Positions 1-5,997 of a stretch of 11,778 nt of DNA are shown here, one piece after another. The position numbers were made by a program, and so were the translations under genes. How positions within the stretch are numbered: position 1 is the first letter of the stretch; every line of letters begins with the position of its first letter. This stretch comes from Chloroflexota bacterium (GTDB lineage Bacteria; Chloroflexota; Dehalococcoidia; Dehalococcoidales; Fen-1064), in NCBI GenBank assembly GCA_026389745.1, contig JAPLHG010000046.1, positions 1-11,778 of the forward strand, in the 5' to 3' direction. Below the pieces are notes generated by a model. The model saw only the letters and a list, made by a program, of their open reading frames with translations, was not told the DNA's origin and did no database searches.

Positions 1-276
1 GCGCCACTCGCCCTGATTAGAGGGCTGGGTAAACCGATTGTCGGCACCAGCGCCAACCTGAGCGGACAGTCCAGCCCGCTTACCGCCACAGAAGTCCAAG
101 ACCAGATTGGTGATAAAATAGATATGCTCATTGATGGGGGAAGATGCCCCGGAGGCATAGAATCTACTATAATCGACCTCTCCGGAGAGAAACCCATCAT
201 CAGACGTCAGGGCGCTATTACCCTAGAAAAACTCAGAGAAATCTGCCCGGACATCGTAACAACAGAGGAGGGATAG
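1..276 (+). CDS. L-threonylcarbamoyladenylate synthase (TsaC/YrdC/Sua5 family), C-terminal part
   Basis: This is the 3' part of a gene cut by the left edge; 91 codons remain before a TAG stop. The family makes threonylcarbamoyl-AMP from threonine, bicarbonate and ATP in the cytoplasm, the first step of the t6A37 tRNA modification. Visible signatures are GTSANLSG (about residues 15-22 of the fragment) and then DGGRCPGGIESTIIDL, both typical of the second half of the YrdC fold, followed by an IIRRQGAIT end motif. The protein stops about 20 residues after that motif, so it looks like the short TsaC/YrdC form without the extra Sua5 domain. Its stop lies one base before the rpiB start, and the rpiB ribosome binding site (GAGGAGGG, 265-272) is inside its last codons, so the two genes are probably translationally coupled. 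The upstream half cannot be judged. Confidence 0.88.
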   Translation, partial: APLALIRGLGKPIVGTSANLSGQSSPLTATEVQDQIGDKIDMLIDGGRCPGGIESTIIDLSGEKPIIRRQGAITLEKLREICPDIVTTEEG

Positions 277-277
277 A

Positions 278-712
278 ATGCGCATCGCCATCGGTAGTGA
301 CCACAGAGGGCTGGCTCTCAAACAACGTATCATAAAACTGCTGACTGAAACAGGATACGAATATAAAGATTTCGGCGCATATACTGAAGAACGTACCGAT
401 TACCCCGAAATTGCTGAAAAAGTCGGGCAGATGGTCGCTTCAGACAAATTCGAACGTGGTATCCTCATCTGCGGCACGGGTATCGGGATGTGTATGGCAG
501 CGAACAAGGTAAAGGGCATCAGAGCCGCAACAGTTTTCAATACCTTCACCACCCGCCGGGCACGACAACATAATGATGCTAATATCCTCTGTCTGGGCGC
601 AGAAAACGACCAGTCCCAGTTAGCAGAAATGATAAAGACATTCCTTACCTCTAAATTTGAAGGCGGCAGACACCAGCAGAGAGTTGCCATGATTAGAGAG
701 ATGGAGAAATAA
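278..712 (+). CDS. rpiB: Ribose-5-phosphate isomerase B
   Basis: A complete 144-residue protein of the RpiB/LacA/LacB family, which interconverts ribose 5-phosphate and ribulose 5-phosphate in the non-oxidative pentose phosphate pathway. The start GSDHRG (residues 6-11) carries the His that matches E. coli His10. ICGTGIGM (64-71) contains Cys65, the expected catalytic base, and RQHNDANILCLG (96-107) contains His98, the expected ring-opening His. The length is normal for the family (about 145-150). The ATG is one base after the tsaC stop and is preceded by a strong GAGGAGGG. LacA/LacB galactose-6-phosphate isomerase subunits are related, but they occur as pairs within lac gene clusters, so RpiB is the better call. 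Linkage of rpiB with tsaC is common in Gram-positive-like gene orders. It belongs to the transcription unit before the ilv promoter; no clear terminator follows it. Confidence 0.93.
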   Translation: MRIAIGSDHRGLALKQRIIKLLTETGYEYKDFGAYTEERTDYPEIAEKVGQMVASDKFERGILICGTGIGMCMAANKVKGIRAATVFNTFTTRRARQHNDANILCLGAENDQSQLAEMIKTFLTSKFEGGRHQQRVAMIREMEK

Positions 713-760
713 CCGTACGAGATTGTTTTGTTTCAACCACAACTTTGCCAGACCGCGTAT

Positions 761-789
761 TTGACAACGCCTGATAATTATGTTATTTT
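761..789 (+). promoter_or_regulatory. Promoter of the ilv-leu operon (sigma-70 type)
   Basis: A perfect -35 box TTGACA (761-766) is followed after exactly 17 bases by a -10 box TATTTT (784-789). The TG at 781-782 one base before it forms an extended -10 element. The expected transcription start is 6-9 bases downstream, at about 795-798, which includes the A of the leader-peptide ATG at 798. A GATAAT at 773-778 looks more like a consensus -10, but no -35 box lies at a suitable distance from it. The position, between rpiB and the leader peptide, fits a promoter dedicated to the branched-chain amino acid genes. The assignment is from sequence alone. Confidence 0.75.
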
Positions 790-797
790 AGCTTATT

Positions 798-851
798 ATG
801 AACAGCCTAAGATTTTCCCTGGTACTTATCATTACATACTGTAGCCAGTGA
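798..851 (+). CDS. Branched-chain amino acid attenuator leader peptide (17 aa)
   Basis: A small ORF, ATG at 798 to TGA at 849-851, reads MNSLRFSLVLIITYCSQ. Codons 8-12 (819-833) are CTG GTA CTT ATC ATT, that is Leu-Val-Leu-Ile-Ile: five consecutive codons for the three products of the pathway encoded downstream, plus an earlier Leu at codon 4. Such runs are the hallmark of leader peptides that control ilv and leu operons by ribosome stalling (E. coli ilvGMEDA and ilvBN are the classic cases). An intrinsic terminator follows 25 bases after its stop and 26 bases before ilvD. No Shine-Dalgarno sequence precedes the ATG, and the predicted transcription start falls on or within about three bases of it, so it may be translated as a leaderless message. 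I see the codon run and the spacing directly; its role is inferred. Confidence 0.72.
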   Translation: MNSLRFSLVLIITYCSQ

Positions 852-886
852 GTGGGCTTGTCTCCGCACACAAGGGGCCGTCCCAC
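852..886 (+). promoter_or_regulatory. Possible antiterminator fold of the ilv leader
   Basis: GTGGG (852-856), starting immediately after the leader peptide stop, can pair with CCCAC (882-886), and the adjoining CTTGT (857-861) can pair with ACAAG (870-874), leaving a 7-base bulge (875-881) and an 8-base loop. This fold takes up the last two bases of the 5' terminator arm and most of the terminator loop, so it competes with the terminator. Upstream, CTGGTAC (819-825, the Leu-Val codons plus one base) can pair with GTA-G-CCAG (841-848, one bulged G), and AGCCT (804-808) with GGGCT (854-858), which would block the antiterminator. Folding was done by hand without energies, so the exact pairs are tentative. 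Confidence 0.5.
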
Positions 887-901
887 AGGACGGCTTTTTT
901 T
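877..901 (+). terminator. Intrinsic terminator (attenuator) upstream of ilvD
   Basis: A perfect 7-bp GC-rich stem, GCCGTCC (877-883) with GGACGGC (888-894), has a 4-base loop CACA and is followed directly by seven T (895-901). Two further G-U pairs could lengthen it. It sits inside the transcript that starts near 796 and ends 25 bases before the ilvD ATG. It therefore acts in front of the operon and not at the end of a gene, which is the expected geometry of an attenuator. It could also stop read-through from tsaC-rpiB. Confidence 0.88.
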
Positions 902-926
902 ATTACTGATTTCAAGGGGGAATAAA

Positions 927-2575
927 ATGAGAAGCGATGCGATAAAAAAGGGAATAGAGCGTGCCGGCCACCGCGCCTTGCTCCATGCCGTCGGCGTTAC
1001 CCGTGCTGATATGGACAAACCGTTTATCGGCATTGTTAATAGCTATAGTGAAATTGTTCCGGGTCACATGCATCTGGACGCTATTGCTCAGGCAGTCAAA
1101 GAAGGCGTCTATCAAGGCGGTGGTATTCCCTTCGAGGTTAATACCATTGCAATTTGCGATGGTATATGAAATACAGCCTGCCAAGCCGGGAACTGATTGC
1201 CGATTCTGCCGAAGTGGTGGTGGAAGCCCATGCCTTTGATGCACTGGTCTTCATCCCAAACTGCGATAAAACCATCCCCGGTATGCTGATGGCGGCGGTC
1301 AGATTAAACCTACCGGCAATCTTTGTCAGCGGGGGACCGATGCTGTCCGGACATTTGACTACCAACGGCAAGGTTAAAAACATTGATTTAGTCTCTGTCT
1401 TCGAGGCAGTTGGCAAGGTCGCCAGAAAGCAGATGACCGAAGCCGAGCTGGCGGAAATGGAGGATTTGGCCTGTCCGGGTTGCGGCAGTTGTGCCGGGAT
1501 GTTCACGGCGAATACAATGAACTGTCTGGCCGAAGCGCTGGGAATGGGATTGCCCGGTAACGGCACTATCCCTGCGGTTGACTCAAGACGCATTCATCTG
1601 GCGAGAAAAGTCGGCGAGCAGGTGGTAAAACTGCTCGCCAAGAATATAAGACCGCGGGACATCATCAATGAGAAATCCATCGAAAATGCCTTTATTGTCG
1701 ATATGGCACTGGGCGGCAGTACCAACTCCGTTCTGCACCTGATGGCAGTTGCTAACGAAGCTGGCATTAGCTTCCCACTGCAAAAGATAAATGAAATCAG
1801 CCAGCGGACTCCTTATATCTGTAAGCTCAGTCCCGCCGGTGAAAATCATATCGAAGACCTCGATTGTGCTGGTGGCATCCCTGCCATAATGAAAGAGGTC
1901 AAAAATCTACTGCATCTGGATTTAATGACTGCTACCGGTAAATCGGTCGGTGATAATATCTCAGGCTGTCGTGTGCTTGACAGAGAGGTCATTCATACCA
2001 AAGTCACCGCATACTCAAAAACGGGTGGTTTAGCCATTCTTTTTGGCAATCTAGCACCGGATGGCGCTGTGGTCAAGAAAGGCGCCGTGCCTCCGAATAT
2101 GCTGAAACACAAAGGACCAGCCAGAGTATTCGATTCCGAAGAAGAAGCTACTAAAGCTATTATGAAAGGCAAAATCAAATCAGGTGATGTGGTGGTCATT
2201 CGCTATGAAGGCCCGAAAGGCGGACCGGGCATGAGAGAAATGCTCACCCCGACTTCCCTATTAGGCGGAATGGGGCTAGTGGAGACGGTAGCACTCATTA
2301 CCGATGGGCGATTCTCCGGTGGTTCACGCGGTGCCGCCATCGGTCACATTTCACCTGAAGCGGCGGACAGGGGACCCATTGCCACACTGAAAGACGGCGA
2401 TATTATCAGTATTGATATTCCCAAATACAAACTCGCGGTAGAACTCAGTGACAAAGAAATAGCCGGACGTATGGCAAAGGTCGGTAAGTTCAAGCCACGT
2501 GTCAAGACCGGCTATCTCAGTCGCTACATTGAGAAAGTCAGTTCAGCGAGTATGGGAGCAATTTTTAACAAATAA
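927..2575 (+). pseudogene. ilvD: Dihydroxy-acid dehydratase, frameshifted / split into two ORFs
   Basis: IlvD dehydrates 2,3-dihydroxy-isovalerate and 2,3-dihydroxy-3-methylvalerate to the keto acids of valine and isoleucine, using an Fe-S cluster and Mg2+. The first piece (927-1169, 80 aa) starts at an ATG with AAGGGGG 6 bases upstream and carries NSYSEIVPGHMHLD and NTIAICDGI, where the Asp is an expected Mg ligand. It stops at TGA. The second piece (ATG 1166-1168 to TAA 2575, 469 aa) resumes at MKYSLPSRELIADS and has NCDKTIPGM and CPGCGSCAGMFTANTMNCL with the cluster Cys residues. Compared with the family, about six residues (normally AMGH-x-G) and the frame are lost, consistent with a deletion of about 19 bases. 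Together the pieces plus the gap give about 555 residues, the normal length. The stop and restart overlap as ATGA, so coupled translation of two chains is conceivable. A sequence or assembly error is equally possible. The lack of the extra N-terminal Cys seen in [2Fe-2S] plant-type enzymes suggests the E. coli-like type. Confidence 0.85.
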
Positions 2576-2584
2576 AAGGGGTTT

Positions 2585-4285
2585 ATGACGATGAAGATGA
2601 CGGGTGGACAAATACTACTTGATGGTTTAGTTAAAGAGGGAGTAGATACCATCTTTGGTATCCTCGGTGGTGCTATTCTTCCCCTTTATGACACCCTACC
2701 TCAATTTCCCCAGTTACACCATGTCCTGGTGCGACACGAACAGTGCGCGGCTCACGCCGCCGAAGGTTACGCCCGCGCTACGGGCAAGGTGGGGGTTTGT
2801 TTCGCTACTTCAGGTCCCGGCGCTACTAATCTGGTGACCGGTATCGCCAATGCTCATCTCGATTCATCTCCGATAGTAGCCATCACCGGTCAGGTAGCTC
2901 GTCGTTTTATCGGGAAGGACGCTTTCCAAGAAATTGATATTACCGGCATCACCCTGCCAATCACCAAGCATAACTACCTAGTCCGTGATGCGGCTTCACT
3001 GGCAAAGATACTTAAGGAGGCTTTTTATATCGCCCGGACAGGGAGACCCGGGCCTGTTCTCGTTGATGTCCCTAAAGATGTATTCAACGAGCAGGTCGAG
3101 TATCATTCTCCAGGGAAAATAGACCTGACCAGTTACAAAACACCTCTCAAGGGGCATCCGGCGCAGATTCAAAAAGCCGCCGCGCTCATCAACGGCGCCC
3201 AGAGGCCCCTCATTATAGCCGGCAGGGGCGTGATTATCTCGGAGGCAAGTCTAGAACTAAAAGAACTGGCAGAGAGAGCGCAGATACCTGTGGTGACGAC
3301 ATTACTCGGGCTCGGTTCTTTCCCCGAATCCCATGTTCTGAGCTACCGATGGCTGGGTATGCACGGTATGGCGTATGCCAATATGGCAGTAAATACCGCC
3401 GACCTAATTATCGCCATCGGGATGCGGTTTGATGACCGTGCCACTTCCGAGGTCAATACCTTTGCGCCCAATGCTAGCATTATTCACATCGATATTGACC
3501 CAGCGGAAATTGGCAAGAACGTGCGTGTTGATGTCCCCATTGTCGGCGATGCCAAGGCAGTATTGACACCACTAAACAAGCTGGTTCAACCCGCACAACG
3601 TATGGGATGGCTCCAGCAACTCGATGAGTGGCGAAGAGAACATCCGTCAACCGATATTAGAGACAGTGCCTCAGTCCTGCCTCAGTATGCGATTCACCAG
3701 ACATATGAGGCAACGAATGGCGAAGCCACTATCGTCACCGGAGTAGGACAGAATCAGATGTGGGCCGCCCAGTACTATCTCTACAACCGACCTAACAGCT
3801 TTATCTCTTCAGGTGGGCTAGGTACAATGGGTTTTGGTTTACCGGCTTCGGTAGGTGTGAAAATGGGACGCCCCGACCTGACGGTATGGTGCATTGACGG
3901 CGATGGCAGTTTCCAGATGACACTGCACGAACTGGCTACTATAGTCCAGGAAAAACTGGCAATCAAAATAGCCATTATGAACAATGGCTACCTAGGAATG
4001 GTACGGCAATGGCAAGAACTATTCCATGGCAAACGCTATGTCGCCACACCGCTCTGGGGACCCGATTACGTTAAACTAGCAGAAGCCTACGGCATCCCCG
4101 GAGTCAGGGTCAGACGAAGGGAAGAAGTAATCCCTGCAATTCAGCAGGCGATGGCGTATGATGGCCCATTCCTGATTGATTTCGGAATTGAGCCGGAAGA
4201 AAACGTCTATCCCATCGTACCGCCGGGAGCTTCACTATCAGAGTATCTGGAAATACCCGAGAAGGAGGTAGCATGGCAACGATAA
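2585..4285 (+). CDS. ilvB: Acetolactate synthase (acetohydroxyacid synthase), catalytic large subunit
   Basis: A ThDP-dependent enzyme of 566 residues. It joins two pyruvates to acetolactate (valine/leucine branch), or pyruvate and 2-oxobutanoate to acetohydroxybutyrate (isoleucine branch). The N-terminal pyrimidine-binding domain contains RHEQCAAHAAEGYARATGK with the catalytic Glu52. A central FAD-associated domain includes GMHGMAYANMAV. The C-terminal domain has the ThDP motif GDGSFQ at 439-444 through NN at 466-467, followed by the RQWQELF segment (Trp476) typical of true AHAS and not of catabolic acetolactate synthases. The length is normal. AAAAGGGG (2574-2581) is only 3 bases before the first ATG (2585) but 9 before the ATG at 2591, so the true start may be two codons later. 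It begins 9 bases after the ilvD stop and overlaps ilvN by 13 bases, which fits equimolar synthesis with its regulatory subunit. Confidence 0.96.
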   Translation: MTMKMTGGQILLDGLVKEGVDTIFGILGGAILPLYDTLPQFPQLHHVLVRHEQCAAHAAEGYARATGKVGVCFATSGPGATNLVTGIANAHLDSSPIVAITGQVARRFIGKDAFQEIDITGITLPITKHNYLVRDAASLAKILKEAFYIARTGRPGPVLVDVPKDVFNEQVEYHSPGKIDLTSYKTPLKGHPAQIQKAAALINGAQRPLIIAGRGVIISEASLELKELAERAQIPVVTTLLGLGSFPESHVLSYRWLGMHGMAYANMAVNTADLIIAIGMRFDDRATSEVNTFAPNASIIHIDIDPAEIGKNVRVDVPIVGDAKAVLTPLNKLVQPAQRMGWLQQLDEWRREHPSTDIRDSASVLPQYAIHQTYEATNGEATIVTGVGQNQMWAAQYYLYNRPNSFISSGGLGTMGFGLPASVGVKMGRPDLTVWCIDGDGSFQMTLHELATIVQEKLAIKIAIMNNGYLGMVRQWQELFHGKRYVATPLWGPDYVKLAEAYGIPGVRVRRREEVIPAIQQAMAYDGPFLIDFGIEPEENVYPIVPPGASLSEYLEIPEKEVAWQR

Positions 4286-4809
4286 AGCACACATTAGTCG
4301 CTCTTGTGGAGAACAAGCCGGGTGTCCTGAACCGGGTGGCGAGTCTTTTCCGTAGACGGGGTTTCAATATTGAAAGTATCACCGTAGGGCAAAGCGAAAC
4401 ACCCAATGTATCACGTATGACCATTGTTGTTGATGGGACAAACACATCCGTAGAGCAGGTGAGAAAACAATTAGATAAGTTGATTGAGACAGTTAAGGTA
4501 ACCGATATTACCAGTGACAACATTGTCTTACGCGAACTGGCACTCATCAAGGTCAAGGCAACCTCAGCTAACCGCAGTGAGATTATTCAGGTTGTGGACA
4601 TTTTCCGGGCAAATATCGTCGATGTCTCTACTGATTCACTGACGGTAGAAGTAACCGGTGATGAGGATAAGTTGAACTCGTTATTGAATTTATTGCATAC
4701 TTTTGGAATTAAAGAAATGTGTCGGACAGGCCGTATCGCAATGACACGGGGGAACATCAATGAGATGGGACGCCGTATGTCAAAACAGCCTGAATCACCG
4801 GAGAGTTAA
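4273..4809 (+). CDS. ilvN: Acetolactate synthase, regulatory small subunit
   Basis: A 178-residue regulatory partner of IlvB that gives valine feedback inhibition and full activity. An N-terminal ACT domain (about residues 5-78) shows ALVENKPGVLNRVASLFRRR and then GFNIESITVGQSE, the classic valine-binding ACT signature. The second half (about 80-160) is the ALS small-subunit C-terminal domain, with DIFRANIVDVS and DSLTVEVTGDEDKLNSLL. The length is slightly above the usual 160-170 because of a polar tail after GRIAMTRG. GAAGGAGG (4261-4268) lies within the ilvB 3' end, 4 bases before the ATG, and the ORFs overlap by 13 bases, so translation is coupled. The specific symbol ilvN versus ilvH is by synteny with ilvB. 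Confidence 0.95.
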   Translation: MATIKHTLVALVENKPGVLNRVASLFRRRGFNIESITVGQSETPNVSRMTIVVDGTNTSVEQVRKQLDKLIETVKVTDITSDNIVLRELALIKVKATSANRSEIIQVVDIFRANIVDVSTDSLTVEVTGDEDKLNSLLNLLHTFGIKEMCRTGRIAMTRGNINEMGRRMSKQPESPES

Positions 4810-4843
4810 CGATGCGACTAGGTTAATTTTACTGAGTTTGTAC

Positions 4844-4849
4844 TATAAT
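4844..4849 (+). promoter_or_regulatory. Possible internal promoter -10 box before ilvC
   Basis: The 87-base gap between ilvN and ilvC is AT-rich and contains a perfect TATAAT (4844-4849). The -35 region is weak: TTAATT at 4823-4828 gives a 15-base spacer, and nothing near TTGACA lies at 17. A start near 4856 would leave about 40 bases before the ilvC ATG, including the AGGAG ribosome binding site at 4886-4890. It would let ilvC and the leu genes be transcribed independently of the ilvD attenuator. The evidence is weak. Confidence 0.35.
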
Positions 4850-4896
4850 GATTAGACTAATAAGACAACAACAAGAAGAAAGGTCAGGAGAAGAAA

Positions 4897-5925
4897 ATGG
4901 CAAAAGTATATTACGACAAAGATTGCAATCTAAAACTGCTGGATGGAAAGGTTATCGGCATTGTCGGTGGCTTCGGAAATCAGGGGCATGCCCACAGTCA
5001 GAACCTTCGGGACAGTGGCTGTAATGTGATTGTTTCTGAACTTAAGAGCAGCCAGCCATGGAAGGATGCCGTGGCTGCCGGTTTTAAAGTCATGGGAGCC
5101 GCCGAAATGGCAAAACAAGCTGATGTTATCGTGATGCTTGTTCCTGACCAGCTACAAAAGACCATTTACTACCAATCGATTGAAAAGAACCTCACCAAGG
5201 GCAAAGCTCTGATGTTTGCCCACGGTTTTAACATTCACTATGGGCAGATTGTTCCCCCACCCAATATTGATGTTGTTATGATTGCCCCCAAGTCACCGGG
5301 ACGTATGGTGAGACAACTCTATACAGAAGGCAGAGGCACACCTGCTCTGGTAGCTGTTTACCAGAATGCTACCGGCAAAGCAAAGGATATTGCATTAGCC
5401 TATGCAAAAGGCTTGGGTGTGAGCCGCGCCGGTGTGATTGAGACCACATTTGAAGAAGAAACTGAAACTGACCTCTTTGGCGAACAAGTCGTGCTTTGCG
5501 GTGGTGCCAGTGCACTCATCAAAGCTGGTTTTGAGACTCTGGTGGAGGCTGGGTATCAACCGGAAATTGCCTATTTTGAGGTATTGCATGAACTCAAACT
5601 CATAGTTGATTTGATTTATCAGGGTGGAATTGCTCATATGCGGCGGTCGGTCAGCGACACGGCTAAATATGGTGATATTACCAGAGGTCCCAGAATCATT
5701 AATGATATGGTTAGGGAAGAGATGGAAGAAATCCTCGCCGAAATTCAGGATGGTTCTTTTGCCAAAGAATGGATTCTGGAGAATCAGGCAGGACGCCCCG
5801 TCTTTAATGCCCTGTTGAAGATGGATGCAGACCATCCAATCGAAGAGGTGGGAGCAGAACTTCGCCAGATGATGGCATGGCTTCAGAAGCAACCGACGAA
5901 GAAGGCAAAAAAACTCAGTAAATAA
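4897..5925 (+). CDS. ilvC: Ketol-acid reductoisomerase, class I
   Basis: A 342-residue class I (short) KARI that isomerises and reduces acetolactate or acetohydroxybutyrate to the dihydroxy acids. The N-terminal Rossmann domain has GGFGNQGHAHSQNLRDSG (24-41), a variant of the usual GYGSQGHA. The catalytic domain has His109, Lys132 in MIAPKSPG, the metal ligands Asp192 and Glu196 in ETETDLFGEQ, and Glu228 and Glu232 in YFEVLHELKLIVDLIYQGG. All catalytic residues expected for the family are present. The loop after the second beta strand reads VSELKSSQPW (46-55): aligned with typical NADPH enzymes (VGLRxxSxSW), the Arg is Leu49, the second Ser is Pro54, and an acidic Glu48 appears. This suggests altered cofactor preference. 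A Lys-rich tail ends the protein. AGGAG (4886-4890) precedes the ATG by 6 bases. It follows ilvN after 87 bases, with a possible promoter between. Confidence 0.96.
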   Translation: MAKVYYDKDCNLKLLDGKVIGIVGGFGNQGHAHSQNLRDSGCNVIVSELKSSQPWKDAVAAGFKVMGAAEMAKQADVIVMLVPDQLQKTIYYQSIEKNLTKGKALMFAHGFNIHYGQIVPPPNIDVVMIAPKSPGRMVRQLYTEGRGTPALVAVYQNATGKAKDIALAYAKGLGVSRAGVIETTFEEETETDLFGEQVVLCGGASALIKAGFETLVEAGYQPEIAYFEVLHELKLIVDLIYQGGIAHMRRSVSDTAKYGDITRGPRIINDMVREEMEEILAEIQDGSFAKEWILENQAGRPVFNALLKMDADHPIEEVGAELRQMMAWLQKQPTKKAKKLSK

Positions 5926-5997
5926 TTCAAGTCATAACCAAAAGACACTCTTAACACTAGATTTGGGTGCTGTTTTTAGAGGCAGGGTGGATTAACT

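Noticed and set aside
791..926. T-box riboswitch before ilvD
   Set aside because: The leader is only about 130 bases and lacks the AGGGTGGNACCGCG box and the stem I architecture. The TGGTAC at 820-825 is part of the Leu-Val codons of the leader peptide.
852..926. Upstream extension of the ilvD reading frame starting at ATG 852
   Set aside because: The extension runs through the terminator hairpin and its T-run and has no family similarity. The ATG at 927 has AAGGGGG at good spacing and matches the usual IlvD N-terminus.
1140..1190. Programmed ribosomal frameshift in ilvD
   Set aside because: No slippery heptamer is at the junction, and conserved residues are missing altogether, so a simple slip would not restore a normal protein.
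1138..1593. Minus-strand ORF of 151 codons inside ilvD, and similar long antisense ORFs elsewhere (for example 4110-4556, 5395-5892, 8790-9293, 10229-10762)
   Set aside because: They lie opposite clearly conserved genes, have no recognisable domain and no convincing ribosome binding sites; they are shadows of codon bias.
5926..5997. Terminator or promoter between ilvC and leuA
   Set aside because: A T-run (GTTTTTAG) is present, but no convincing stem precedes it, and no -35/-10 pair is visible; the gap is left unassigned.
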